Source: Amoebophrya sp. A120 (lineage: Eukaryota > Sar > Dinophyceae > Syndiniales > Amoebophryaceae). Taken from it: a stretch of 64,000 bases of DNA. Positions 12,031 through 24,275 of this stretch are shown here, piece by piece. Within the stretch, counting starts at the first letter, position 1, and the number at the start of each line of letters is the position of its first letter. The position numbers were made by a program, and so were the translations under genes. Location: assembly GCA_905178155.1 (NCBI GenBank), contig CAJINV010000010.1, positions 932,425 to 996,424 of the forward strand. The letters are read 5' to 3'. The notes under the pieces were generated by a model. That model saw only the letters and a list, made by a program, of their open reading frames with translations. It was not told the DNA's origin and did not search any database.

Positions 12031-13953
12031 AGAGACATAGTAGTTGCAGACCACCGCGACAAAAATTCACTACGTACTAGTTTTCTGATGTACATCAATT
12101 CAGGATCTGGCGGAACTCTTGTAGTCAAAGTCATGCTACTTGTCTGCGTGATTTCATGGCGCACTTCTGGTTTCAGATTTTTACTACAGGTGAAGCATCC
12201 GATTTCATGCGTGTCGTCAAAATCGTCATCTAGATATGGAAATCAGTTTTTTGAAATAACATCAAGACCAACCATGTAGTCGGCAGTCAGGACAGACTGC
12301 GACAAGAAATCTCAATGCTTTTTAGTTATTCTACTACCATTAAATCGAGCGAAGAGTGGTCCTCGTTAAGAGAACGGGCCACGGCGGGCGCGCGCCCGCT
12401 CATGTGACCTTTTTGTTTTTACCTATCACCTTAATTTACGTTATTACATGATCAGAAATTATACTCAATGTCACCGGTATTTGTATGATTTTCGTTTTTC
12501 CTTTTCTTTTTCATCCTTGGATCAGTATTTTCGTCAGAGAACTACAATCTAGATGCAATTTTAGGTAGAATACTCCATATTCATGTACATTACTAGACCA
12601 TTGCTGTTATTTCACATTGATTTATAATTCGAGTTTATGCGAAAATAAATTTGGAAGTTCTACTGGAGAATTTGGTACGAAGAATCAAACGAGATTTAGG
12701 TTATTTTAGAGTTCACGATCACGACCTACACCTACTTGGGTCGGCGTCGGCAGTACAGGTTGGTAGTTCTCTCTGTTTCAGTTTTTAGCATAGTTGGTCT
12801 TTCCTCTTTCTGATTCTGGTTCAACTTCAAAGTGATTTCGTCTGTATAATTTGACATTTACAGCCTTTTCTGAGGAGGCGATCGAAACGAAACAAGAAGC
12901 ACGCAGCACGATGATAATTTTTGACGAGTTTCCTCTTCAAGCCCATGGTAGGTTTTCATTCAGCATTTCGTCCACCCTTCGTGAAATAGCTTTTGCGATG
13001 AAAATGTTGTCCACTTCTTCCCACGAGGTACTCAAGTCAGTCCTGGCTGCGAGGGACGAAATTCTACCTACGTAAAGTACCAACGAGAGAACTGATCTTG
13101 TCTACGTGACAATCAGTTTCTCCTCCTTTCCCTTGCCAGTTTTGATGTTGTCCTGCGGATCATTGATATTTATTCTGTTTCTCCGTTGTACATAGCATCT
13201 TGAGCAGTAGTTTCAACATTCATGATTTTTACCTGTCGTGACAACAACTGCTGGTGTGCGACACTTGGAAGCTGAAGGTACATGTGTTTTCGTGAGTCGT
13301 AGAGAAACATTTTCTCCTCTCGTAGATGCTTTGTTCCAGGGCTGTTCGAAGATGTGTCCGGTAGAAAAGAACCTCGCGACTTTGTTGATCTTGAGGTGGA
13401 AATAAAGAGTGCAACAGCTCCACCCCAGGACCAAAAATGATCTAAATGATAATGATCTTGTTCTCTCCTCGTCGTCCCGTGCAAGACAAAGACTACTGAA
13501 AGGAGATCACTGCAGTTCTTGAGAACTAATCGAGACAAGTGAAAGAAGTTCCATAGAAGTGCTCCTCGAGACCACCGACAGCAGATCCGAAATCTTCAAT
13601 GCGTTCACTCAAGAGAATCTTCCGCAAAGGGAATTCTTTTTGTTCCCTGTAGGTACGAAAAAAAGATCACAAAGGGATCATGACGTACAGATCTGCTCTC
13701 TTCTTCATGACGTACCTCGTTGTTCTGGTGCTCTCTTCATCAATGACAGTAGTGCATTAATTATAATTTCTGACCACAGAGACGACGACCGAGGGGTAGA
13801 AATGATTTTTCGCTTAGGAGATGACGAACCACTGCTGCATATTAGGTTCGAAGTAAATTTGATGAACTTTGCATAATTCCAGTACCGTACACTACAACAA
13901 GAGCTTCCCCTTGAAAACAGAAATTCCCTTGAACGTACAGAATCTACTCCACC
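12031..13953. other. Intergenic spacer, TTLL-like to MTR4
   Basis: AT-rich, with no introner and no credible coding frame. A GC palindrome (GCGGGCGCGCGCCCGC) stands at about 12388-12403. It should hold the 3' UTR of the first gene and the promoter/5' UTR of MTR4, but no motif can be named. Confidence 0.6.
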
Positions 13954-16900
13954 ATGGACATTTTTTCGAAATTTGCCACGAAAAAGCGGCCGTCGCCATC
14001 GGCGGCTGTTGCTCCTGCCTTGGAGAAAGTAGAACCAGTCACGCAAGGAGAAAGCACTTCTTCTATTGGTGATGCGCAAGACCTTCAGAAGAAGGGAAAG
14101 GACAAATCCCTATCATGCGAAGGAGCTCCGAGAGAAGGAGAACCAGAAGCAGACCCTGCACCTCCAGAAGACGGCGCTTTGCAGACAATACCAGCAGCGG
14201 TAGTTCCTTCATCTGAGCCCCCTGCGAAAAAGAGGAAGAAGAAAAAATCATCAAAGCTTAGTGCGAACAAAACCTCCGCCTGCCCCTCCTCGGAGAGCAA
14301 AAATGAACAAGCTGCCGGGGACCACGGAGTAGACCAGCCGAAAGATGATGAATCAACAGCTGGTGTTGACCACCGCGAGGCAACTATATTACAGCCAGAG
14401 GCACAAAGACAAACCCCACATCAACCCCCGGCACAGCAGCAGCAGCCGTACACCTCCGCGACCCACATCATGCCGAAGATGCCCTCGCTTTCTGCCACGG
14501 TGGAGTGGGAGCAGTTTGATATCGAGGCCAAGTCCAGCGCCGTGAACTGTGTCCACGAGATGGTGAAGCCGAAGGGGTACGAGTCCCCGGCCCTGACAAA
14601 GGATTTCAAGCCCGCCAAGCAGTACCCCTACACGTTGGACACCTTCCAGCGTCGCGCCATCGACTGTCTGGAGAAGCGGGAGACGGTTCTCGTCTCTGCC
14701 CACACTTCCGCGGGGAAAACCACCGTGGCAGAGTACGCGATTGCCATGGCGTGCCGGGATAACCAGCGGATCATCTACACGAGTCCAATCAAGGCGCTGT
14801 CGAACCAAAAATACCGGGACTTGTGCGACGAATTTGAGGACGTGGGGCTGATGACGGGCGACGTGACGATCAAGCCAAATGCGAGCATTATGATCATGAC
14901 CACCGAGATTCTTCGGTCCATGCTCTACCGCGGGTCCGAACTCTGCCGCGAAATGGCCTGGGTGGTGTTTGACGAGGTACTTTTTCTAGTTTTGTCGGGT
15001 TTTGTTTGAAGTTGTATATGTATTTCTGGATCAACATTTTTCGTGAAGCAGATGTAAGAAAATTTCTCCTCTGTGCATACTTACGCATGTAGCGAGTCTG
15101 TCACAACCCTATCCTCTGCCGTAGTTTCATCATCTTCCGCGTATACTTTGACTGACAGCACTGTCAACAACTGCCATTTCTTTGCAAGAATCTGCAAATA
15201 GAACCTCCACAAACGGGAAAATAGATTTAAAAAAAACTGCTTCCTCCGTTACTGCACTTACATATATACGGGATTGATAAAATCTACCAGGTCCACTACA
15301 TGAAAGACCGGGAGCGAGGCGTCGTGTGGGAAGAGACTATGATCCTCCTCCCCGACACTATTCGCATGGTTTTTCTCTCCGCGACCATTCCAAACGCGAA
15401 CGAGTTTGCCGAATGGATTTGCCGGATCAAGCATCAGCCGTGTCACTTGATTTACACCGACTACCGACCGGTGCCGTTGCAGCATTATCTGTTCCCGTCT
15501 GGGTCCGACCAGGTGTATTTGGTTTTGGACGAATTGGGAAATTTCCGGGAGGAAAACTACCAGAAGGCTATTTTGACCATGCAATCGGTATCAAATGCAA
15601 ATATGTCATCTGGGTCTGGAAGTACGTTGGAAGACTTGTCATGCCGGTTTTATTCCAGGTCGCGTGAGGTCTGTCATACATGACCCAGCATGACAGATTC
15701 TCCCCGACCTCTATCATGCCTCGTCTGGATGAGAAACTTCCTCTCAGCTTGTGTCCAAATTGGGCAGCTTTTGGGAATCATGCAACACAGACTTTTGCAC
15801 TATCCAGTATTGGCATGACAAGTTGCAACATTCTTCCAGACCCAGACCACATATTTGCAATGCATAATCCGCCACAGAAAACCAAATCACGGATGACAAG
15901 CGGAAGTACGCGAGAAGGAAACAAGATTCCGGGCTCGCGACCGATTTGGAGAAGGTATAATGCGGTGTACCTGTTAATTTTGTGTTGCTATTCGGCATCA
16001 GGATCAGCATGAAATACAGCATGAGAAAAAATGTTTGTCATGCAGCGCTGGATGCATACTAGGGTATAAAAATGATACTCCATATCAAATTCACATCAAA
16101 CTACAGGTGATCGGCATGTGTATGACAAAGAACCACCTTCCCTGTATTGTCTTCAGCTTCGCCATATGGATTGCAAAAATGTCTGGGTCTGGAAGATTGC
16201 AACTTGTCATGCTAATTCCGAATAATGCAAAAATCTGTGTTGCATGAGTGCCAAAAGCTGTCCACTTTCGACCAAGTTGGGAGGCAGTTTCTCATGCAGG
16301 ATAGGCATGATAGAACTCTGACAGAATCTGTGATGCTATGTCCTACATACCAGACCACTCATGGGTGATGGAAATCCTGCATGACAAGTCTGGCACTCTT
16401 CCAGCCCCAGACATTTTTACATTTGATACGCCAAGAAGCAGGTCGAGAAAAACGCGACGAGTTTGAAAAACCTGGATCTCACGACCACGCAGGAGAAGCT
16501 GCTGATCAAGGAGGTTTATGCATTGCAAAAGTATCGTACTCGTACAGATCGCATGACAAATTTGCTCAGCATGAGAAATACGAATTTGTCATGCTGTTTT
16601 ACCCTGAGAGGAAGATCTGTCATGCATAAGTGCGCATAGTGTTAGTACGAGTGCGATGCACTTTTGCAATGCATAAGGTTTTTCAAAACGCGGTGAAGAC
16701 TCTCCCGCTGGAGGACCAACAGCTGCCGGCGATCGAGCAGCTCTGGAACCTGGTGGTGAAGGGAATCGGCATCCACCACGGGGGGTTGTTGCCCGTGATG
16801 AAAGAAGTCGTGGAGATTCTGTTCCAGGAGAATTTGTGCAAAGTACTGTTCGCCACGGAGACTTTCGCCATGGGGGTGAACATGCCCGCAAAAACCGTGG

Positions 16901-19900
16901 TGTTCGCCCAGGTCCGGAAGTGGGACGGGAAAGAGTCCCGGGTTTTGAACACAGCGGAGTACATTCAGATGGCCGGGCGGGCGGGTCGACGCGGGAAGGA
17001 CAAGCAGGGCTTGTGTATCGTGTTGGTGGACGAGAAAATTGAACCCGAAACCGCGAAAACGATGTTTTTGGGGAACACGACAAAACTAATCTCCGCGTTT
17101 TACCTCGGCTACAACATGCTTCTGAATTTACTCCGGATTGAGGGCGGGTCCGCAGATATGGAGAGAAAAAAGTTTGTCACAGTCACTAAGTGTAAGTTGC
17201 AGGTTTTGCATTACAAATTTTATCTGCTAAGGAAAATCAGCATGCATTACACATTTCTTTGTCAAGGCAAATGAGCATTACAAAGTTTTTTCGTTTTTTG
17301 AAAGCATTTTTGATAGCATCACAAGTTTTTTCGTTTTTTGAAAGCACTTCGTTTTTTGAAAGAAAGCACTTCGTTTCTCTAAAAGAAAGCACTTCGTGAA
17401 TAAAAATAACTCATGCGAAGATAGGCGGCAGATACTTCAACACCTGCGCAGCTTGCGGGGGGGTGACTCCTGTGGTCCCCCCCCACCAGCTGTGCCATTT
17501 CTCAAATCCCACAGGCGTGCGTTTTTTTTTTTCCAGCAGAGGCTGGCGGGGAACAAATAGCCAGGGGGGCTATTTCTATGAATAAAAGTAGACGAATTAC
17601 AATTACTCGCCGCGTAGGTAAAAAGATAAAAGCGACCAGCTTCAACATCAATTCAGCTGAGTCCCTACTTTCTTCTTGTCACTATAGCAAAGTAATTTTG
17701 AAGGAGGTGCTGGGCTGTTTGTGCGACAATAGTGAAGCTAAAGAATGTATTGCTACTGGCCGGAGGATTCTCTACGGGCCGCAACCACGGGCGAGCAGGA
17801 TGCAGGGTCGGAGTCGTGCGAAGACCGAGGCGTGGCGTGTGGGGACCGAGATGCGACGGGAGCGGATCTTATCCAAAAGGTACGGCCTAAGGCCTCGGGA
17901 ACGCCGAGTACACCCGCGCACTTCTTCGTGAATCGCCCCCCGCTTTTTGCGCGACGGATATTAGAAAAAAAAAAAAGAAAAAGAACGAGAAAAGTCGGAA
18001 AAGAAAAAAAAAGAAAAAATCAAAAGAAAATAACAACAAAAAAAAAAAAGGAAAGAAAAAAAGAAATCAGAAAAAATTCAAAAGAAAACCGACCGAAATC
18101 CACGCGCGAGAAGTTTTGCAAAAAAAAAAAAAAAAAGTTTTGCATTACAAATTTTTTTAGCATCACAACTTCTCCTTGTATTGCAGAAACACTAGGGAAA
18201 TCCCTTATGAAGTGTGGCTGTGATGCATTTTTACGCATGACAGACAATTTTGTATTGCAAAAATGCCCATGAGTGATCGTGACGAACTTTTTTCTTTTGG
18301 TAGCAGAGTACATGATTGAGCGGAGTTTCCACCAGTTCCAGCGCGACAAGAAAACGTTAGCGCGGAAGGAGGAACTGGAGGCGATAGAACTGAAGTTGGA
18401 GACGAAGTTCGACGATTTGTGCGAAAGATATCTGACCGATGTGGACTACGTGAAAGAGGTGGCGGAAAGGAGGAGAAAAGAAGAATCAGCAGACGGCCAT
18501 GAATCTCAAGCAGGAGGAAAAATTTTTACAACAAGCTCGACTTCTTCAAGTTCTTCATCAAATCATAGATCTGGTTCATCTACTTCATCATCGTCCGATG
18601 CAACGAAAGCCGGCGCCGGTGCCGCGGGGGGATCTTCATGTTCTACAGGGAGCCATGATTTATCCAACAGCACCGAGTTGCCGCAGCATTTGCGGAGTGC
18701 ATCAAGTTCGAAGAAGAAGAAAAAGTCTTCGAAGGTGAACAAAATAAAGGATCATGCGACAGGACGAGAAGTCAGCTCAGCGACAGCGGCGCATAAAAAT
18801 CCAGAACTGATAAATTCTCCGCCTGTCTACAACAAACTCCAGGTGGAAAAAGAAACGAACATCAAGTCGCCCGCCCAGTTGAACGAAATTCTGCAAAAGT
18901 TCACGGATCTGAACAGCACCACGGTTCTGCTGAGAGAACAACTAAACCTGTTGAAAAACAAGCCGGAAAAAATCGCACCTTTTCTGAACGCAGGGCGAGT
19001 GGTGCAGGTGGACAAGTTCGGCTGGGGGTTTGTGCTCAACTTTCAAAGAAAAGTGTCGACTTTGCAGCAGGATAATACCGGGAAAAGGTACACCAGTCAG
19101 CAGGATGAGGAAGACGACGAGGAAAAATGGTGGAAAGAATGGGTGGTCAACGTGTTTTTACCTTGCAAAGGAGATGCTAGTAGTACCCCAGGAGCAGCTT
19201 GTGCAACATCATCTTCGGCCGCATCTACTTCTTCGACATCAAAAGATAGCGTGGCAAGCAAGAATTGTTCAACGGCGACAGGAATGGAACCAAAAATGCA
19301 ACAGGACAACTATCCCGAGCCCGGCACCGGCTCTGCCGCCGTGCTCCCCCTCGACATTTATCAAATCACCAAGGTAAGCCAGATCCGCGCCCAGCAGATC
19401 GAGAAGCGAACGAAGGAGGAAGTTTTGAAGGTGAAGGAAACGCTGCTGGCGTCTTTAACTACGATTATCACGCAATTTGAGGAGAAGGGGGGCGTTCCGG
19501 AATTACATTTGGAGAAAGATTTGAAACACGACAAGGAGACGGTCTTGGAGATTGAAAACTTGTTAAACGAGTGGAAAAAAACCGAGAAGGAAATTTGGGA
19601 CGTTGAGGACCAAGTTTTGTCCAAGTTCCACCCGGTGTTTCGGGAAATCTTGCTGGAAAAATTCGCGGAAAAGGTGAAGTTGGTGGAAAGGAAAAAGGAA
19701 TTAGAGCTGTTACTGGAAAAATCCGCGCGGATGCAGAGCGGAGGAAGTAGTTGCAGCAGCAGTAGTGGTACGGTGTCACCACCCGCTGCAGCTCTCGCAG
19801 ACGGAAATGATGATGAAGCAGCCGCGAAAAATCTGCAGCTTGATGTCACGATCTCCAGCGAAAACAACAACGAAAAGAACAAGACTTCAGCATCTTCTTC

Positions 19901-20985
19901 CGGAACAGCTACAGCCACTGCAACTACCTCCAGAAGTATTAAAAACTCGACATCTTCTACTTCAAAAGTCGAAATCGACACCGGCGTGTTGGAGGACCTG
20001 CACGGCATGCAGCAGGTGCTGCGCCAGCTGGACTTTGTCGACAAAAACAACGTTGTGCAGCTGAAGGGCAAGTTAGCGTGCGAACTCTCTTCCGCGGACG
20101 AAATCCTCATGACAGAACTCGTTTTCCGCAACCACTTCCAACAGCTGTCGCCGGAACACATCGTTGCTTTGATCTCCTGCATGGTGTTCGACGAAAACAG
20201 CAAGGTAGGAAGCAACGGCGGGAAGGGCAAGGGAAAGGGCAAGGGACATGGGGGAAAACAAGGAGGAGCCTCAAAGTCTTCTTCCTCGTCAACTGACCCC
20301 TCAAGCAGCGCAGACCCCACCCAGCAGAATGCGGCCGCGCAACCCCCGGCGACCAAGTACCCTGAGCTACAAACGGCGTACGAGAACATGCGCAACATAG
20401 CCGCGGAAGTAGGAGAAACTATGCAGAGAGCAAAGTTGCCGAACTTCGACATCGAGAAGTACTGCGACAAACTGAAGCCGCAGATGATGGATTTGTGTAT
20501 CCACTGGATGGAGGGCTACGCTTTCCAGGATTTGATGAACGCAACGGACATTTACGAGGGCAGCATCATCCGCGTCATGCGGCGGCTGGAGGAATTGTTG
20601 CGGGAATTGGCGCAGGCGCTGAAGACGATTGGGAACGTGCAATTAGAGCAAAAGTTGCAGGAAGGCCGGATGTATGAATTGCAAATATGTCTGGGTCTGG
20701 AAGAATGCAAGCCTGTCATGCTTGTCTCACATGACTCTTAAATCTGTAATGCATGAGCAGGAGGGGGAGGGCAGCTTCACTTCTTACCTGTCATGGAAAA
20801 ATGCAGTTTGTCATGCGGGAAGCGAAACACATAGGACCTCAGGAGGTTGTCATGCGTGGCTGCATAACGCAGTGCGCCCACAATGCACACACTAGCATCA
20901 CAAGTTTCCAGACCCAGACGTATTTGCAGTTCATAGGACGAAACTGAAACGCGGGATCATCTTCGCCGCAAGTCTGTATTTGTAG
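13954..20985 (+). CDS. MTR4: Exosome RNA helicase MTR4 (Ski2-like DExH)
   Basis: Exons: 13954-14976, 15291-15588, 15872-15954, 16107-16164, 16434-16516, 16681-17156, 18308-20672, 20941-20985; 1476 aa. MTR4 unwinds RNA 3'-5' and feeds the nuclear exosome, as part of TRAMP-type complexes. Visible motifs: [13 protein letters not shown], Walker A AHTSAGKT (249-256), [24 protein letters not shown] (340-343, split by a GT-AG intron), [36 protein letters not shown], and the MTR4-specific end [27 protein letters not shown] marks the KOW/arch region. The ~165-aa N-terminal extension is disordered and lysine-rich, and exon 7 holds long Ser/Thr and Gly-Lys inserts, so the protein is about 400 aa longer than human or yeast MTR4. 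Start chosen at the first ATG of the open exon. Two introns are GT-AG (14977-15290, 15955-16106); five are introners. Confidence 0.96.
15589..15866 (+). mobile_element. Introner IE-22, family F1, reverse
   Basis: F1 ends with a 3-4 bp insertion in each arm, direct repeat atcgg/atccg. Excision joins AILTMQS to ATENQIT. Confidence 0.88.
16165..16428 (+). mobile_element. Introner IE-23, family F1, forward
   Basis: F1 ends, exact direct repeat cgcca. Excision gives VFSFAKKQV, aligning with the MTR4 VFSFSKRDC block, so the junction is fixed by homology. Confidence 0.95.
16517..16675 (+). mobile_element. Introner IE-24, family F3
   Basis: F3 ends, exact direct repeat aggtt. Excision joins LLIKEV to FQNAVK. 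Confidence 0.9.
17157..18302 (+). mobile_element. Introner IE-25, family F6, enlarged to 1.15 kb
   Basis: Ends carry GAGAAAAAAGTTTGTCACAG and an imperfect inverse (ACGAACTTTTTTC). Exact direct repeat gcaga. Excision gives [12 protein letters not shown], as in MTR4 homologues. It is about four times the usual introner size because of internal material at about 17281-18140. Confidence 0.9.
17281..18140. other. Foreign insert inside IE-25
   Basis: Begins with repeats of TTTTTTCGTTTTTTGAAAGCA (17287-17390), continues through a GC-rich stretch, and ends in a purine/A-rich tract (about 17965-18136). Short open frames cross it but resemble no protein I know. A nested retroposon is possible because of the A-rich end; no target-site duplication was fixed. 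Confidence 0.4.
20673..20935 (+). mobile_element. Introner IE-26, family F1
   Basis: F1 ends, direct repeat ggatg/ggacg. Excision joins QEGRM to KLKRGIIF; the last exon is only 45 nt. Confidence 0.92.
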
Positions 20986-21076
20986 ACATGCATTACAAAT
21001 TTTTTCTTAAGCTAAATCCGCATGACAAATTTTATTTCTCATGCTGAGGATATTTGTAATGCATTTATACGAGTAA
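20986..21076 (+). mobile_element. Truncated F3 introner relic in the MTR4 3' UTR
   Basis: Contains the F3 interior (GCATTACAAAT, GCATGACAAATT, TTTGTAATGC) and the start of the right arm, TTTATACGAGTA, but lacks both full ends. Just downstream of the stop codon. Confidence 0.6.
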
Positions 21077-22047
21077 TAAACTTGTGAAGAAGTAGAAGAA
21101 GAGTTTTACTGGTGATGACCATTGTTTCATTTCGCCTTCCTCGCTTGAAGATGATTCTGAGAATGAAAATAACGCGCAAGAACGCAGTACTACAGAACGG
21201 CCAAAATAAATTCACCCAACACCATAAACGACGGGCGAACAAGTGCACAGGGCAGCTCTGATGTAGTTCTCTGTGCGGCCCGTGCTGTTCTGTTGAGCAA
21301 GAATGATCAACACCATTCGTGTTCCACCACCACCTGACGTTAGGAAGAGCACGTTCTTGTTCGCGTCGTGTTTTAAAACGCCAGAGGAATGTAGAACAAG
21401 CGGAATCACCGCACTACGCAGCTTGCAGTACTAGCTGTTCTGGTCTTTTCAATGAAACTACTCAAGTACTTACACTGAAGCTGAAAGATCAGAAGAGAAA
21501 AACATTTTCTAGTATCTTCATGAAGAAGAACGAAGAACAATGACATCACGACGAAGTTCACAACGCTCAAGAGGCATCTTGACGTGCTGCTGCTCCCTGC
21601 TGCAAAAGCAGAAAGACAACTTAAAGATCAAATTCTACTTAGAGTGTCATTCATACTTCTTGTAGTCAAGAAGGCACTGCCACTGTATGAATTACATGAC
21701 TCGAGAACATTTTCCACTGTATGAATTACATTTTCATTTCATTTGAAGCGGTTCCTCTTGCTTTCCTACATAAGATGAAAACCAAACGTGCTTTTTTACT
21801 TTTTATCCTTTTGTCGTACTCCTAACTTCTTTCAGCGACGAATTGAGCAACACATTTTTACTATGTAAAACCTCTCCACGGCCTGACAAAAATTTCAAAC
21901 ACGACTGGACATTAGTTCTATCTTTATCTACGCACGCCAGTCTCTTCCTTGTTCCAATAGTGATCGCGATTCTTATTGTTCTACTGGCGACAGACCACTT
22001 TATCTTTATTTCACTTCAGCGACCTTCCTAGTGGTAAGTACCCCAAA
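21077..22047. other. Intergenic spacer, MTR4 to PSMA7
   Basis: AT-rich, no gene or introner seen. A 15-bp stretch CACTGTATGAATTACAT occurs twice in tandem (about 21680-21730). Confidence 0.55.
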
Positions 22048-24275
22048 ATGAGTTACGACCGCGCGATCACCGTTTTTTCCCCGGACGGGCAACTTTTGCA
22101 GGTGGAATATGCGAACGAAGCCGTGAAAAGAGGTTCCTGCACGATCGGGGTCCGGGGAAAAGACTGCGTTATCCTTGCGGTCGAGAATATGGATTGCAAA
22201 AATGTCTGGGTCTGGAAACTTGTGATGCTGAGTGGCGTATCATGAAGAGGCCACAAGTGCTGGCTCAGCATGACAAGCTTTCGAGCTTCTATGTGTTGCC
22301 TATTCTGCATGACAAACTGCGGCGACGGTCTCGACAAACTGTTGCCTATTCTTGCATAGCTGCTTGCGGCGACGGTGCAAAGGTTTTTGATGTGGTGCAG
22401 TCGGGTATGCATGACAAACTGCGTTTCTCCATGACAGCAAAGTGGGGCTCTTGGGTAACGTGCATGACAGATTTAAGAGTCATGCCAGACGAGCATGAAA
22501 AACATGCACTCTTCCAGACCCATACATTTTTGCATTTGATAGAGAAGAAGGCTGTGCCATTGCTGCAGGACCCCAGAACAGTTAGAAAAATACTCGACCT
22601 GGACGGGAAAATCTGCCTGGCTTTTGCAGGTAGGAACAAATCGGTTTTATTTTGGCGAAGGATAATTGTTTCTAGACTTCTGGTTCTGTAAGACGTTCTT
22701 ACAGCAGCATCATGTGGTACAACATGCGAGTATTAAAAATCTCATTCTCATCAGCATGATCTACTTTTATTTGAAGCAAAAAAAAATATTAGGTCTCAAC
22801 GCCGATGCCCGTGTCTTGGTGAACCGAACTAGGGTAGAGCTGCAAAGCTACCGACTGAACTACGAAGACGCACCAACAGTGGAATACGTGGCAAGATACC
22901 TAGCGGCGACACAACAAAAGTATTGATGTTTTGCAAGGAAGATTTGGACACCGTTTGTTCCACATGCATCCTCATGCTTCTTCCTTGATACTGTCATAAT
23001 CACGATGGAGCACTGCGTTTTCCACCACGTAGGCAGGCATACGTGTAGCAGAAATGATACCGTAGACAGAATTCATGAATTAAGGTCTTTTATTTCCAGA
23101 CACGAGCGGATGGTGGATTTTTTCATGCCAGAAGGCCTCCTTTTGCAAAATATGCCGCGTTCGAGAAGTTTTTGTAGCCTTCACGCGAAGACGACCAATT
23201 TGGCACTGACCATCATCAATTTTCAGTCGCGTTTCTGTATACGAGAAAGGAGGTCAGAGGCTTAGTAGAATCAGTACTGCGCACGACCACAATTTACGAA
23301 ACATTAACTTGTTCCCAGATACACACACCGTGGCGGCGCCCGGCCGTTTGGCATTGGAACCTTGGTAGCAGGCTTTAACCGTGACCACGAGCCAGAACTC
23401 TACCAAACGGACCCAAACGGTATAGAGATAAAAGCTTGTGATACCGATAATATTGGAAGAAGTCAGTACAACTTACTTACACTGGAGATATTTGTAAATT
23501 CTTGTGAGGCATGACCATGATGCGTATCTAGTATGGAGGTCGTATTCAATCGATTTTGTTGTAATGTTCTTGCGATGATGAAGCTGTATCTGAAACCAAA
23601 CCTAGGCACTTACACGGGCTGGAAGGCAACCGCCATCGGACAGAATTTCAAGACGCCTCTGGATCTGTTGGAAAAAAAGTGGGAGGAGGGGATGACAGAA
23701 TTAGCGACCAAGAAGCTCGCCATCAAGGCGTTACTGGAGATCTGCGAGGCAAATGTGCAGAACATGGAAATCATGATTATCCGACCGAACGGAGGGGAAT
23801 TCATGACAGGTATATATGATGAGTTCATCTTCTATAAATTAGCGGTCTTTGACTCTGCGCGGTCTGCATGACAGATAGAATGATACTGCAGTTTCTGCAT
23901 GACTGATTTCCTGGCCGACAAGTCGACCACATTTTTACGTAAGTAATTTGAGAAAAGAAACTTTCACAGACGCCGAACTGGAGCCACTTTTGAAGGAGTT
24001 GGACGACATATGACAGTGCACAACTTCCCCTTCCCCTCATTTGTCATGCAAAATCCCAAATCCAGTTGCTGCCTTGTATCACTATTATGCATGACAGATT
24101 CCGGAAGCCCAGCAAACAGTACTGCACTAGGTACACAAATTTGTCATGCCGAGCCTCCACGGGTGCTGGTGTAGTTTGTATTGCTGTTCATGCTATACAA
24201 ATGAGGGGGAGGGGGAGCTGTGCACTCTCATACGACACAGAAGAGAGGAGGAAGAAACTGTTGGCGGACAAGTAG
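22048..24275 (+). CDS. PSMA7: 20S proteasome subunit alpha type-7 (alpha4)
   Basis: Exons: 22048-22187, 22547-22629, 22793-22919, 23319-23419, 23606-23809, 23970-24008, 24238-24275; 243 aa against 248 in human. Structural, non-catalytic alpha-ring subunit of the 20S core. The N-terminus [20 protein letters not shown] is the alpha-subunit signature, followed by [40 protein letters not shown] and [19 protein letters not shown]. The acidic/basic tail ends [12 protein letters not shown]. The four internal introns (22630-22792, 22920-23318, 23420-23605, 23810-23969) are GT-AG; the first and last are introners. The closeness of the protein to other eukaryotes lets it calibrate introner splicing: only removal of the element plus one 5-bp repeat gives VEKKAV. 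Confidence 0.97.
22188..22541 (+). mobile_element. Introner IE-27, family F1, with internal duplication
   Basis: F1 ends, exact direct repeat gagaa. Excision gives LAVEKKAV. About 90 bp longer than IE-4, with CGGCGACGGT and TTGCCTATTC repeated inside. Confidence 0.93.
24009..24232 (+). mobile_element. Introner IE-28 (singleton)
   Basis: Ends pair: TATGACAGTGCACAACTTCC and an inverse ending AGCTGTGCACTCTCATA. Exact direct repeat cgaca. Excision joins KELDD to TEERRKK, matching the expected alpha-subunit tail. Confidence 0.88.

Noticed and set aside
12380-12425. Structured RNA gene at a GC palindrome followed by T-rich sequence
   Set aside because: Only one short hairpin; no tRNA, snRNA or SL RNA features could be seen.
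12851-13876. Short open frames between the TTLL-like gene and MTR4
   Set aside because: No homology, AT-rich, no supporting exon structure.
13925-13953. Trans-splice acceptor before MTR4 (CAG upstream of the ATG)
   Set aside because: Dinoflagellates trans-splice a leader, but an AG this short of context is not evidence; transcript 5' ends are needed.
17578-17931. Possible small gene in IE-25
   Set aside because: Lies within an intron insert, no conserved motif, frame ends in low-complexity Arg-rich sequence.
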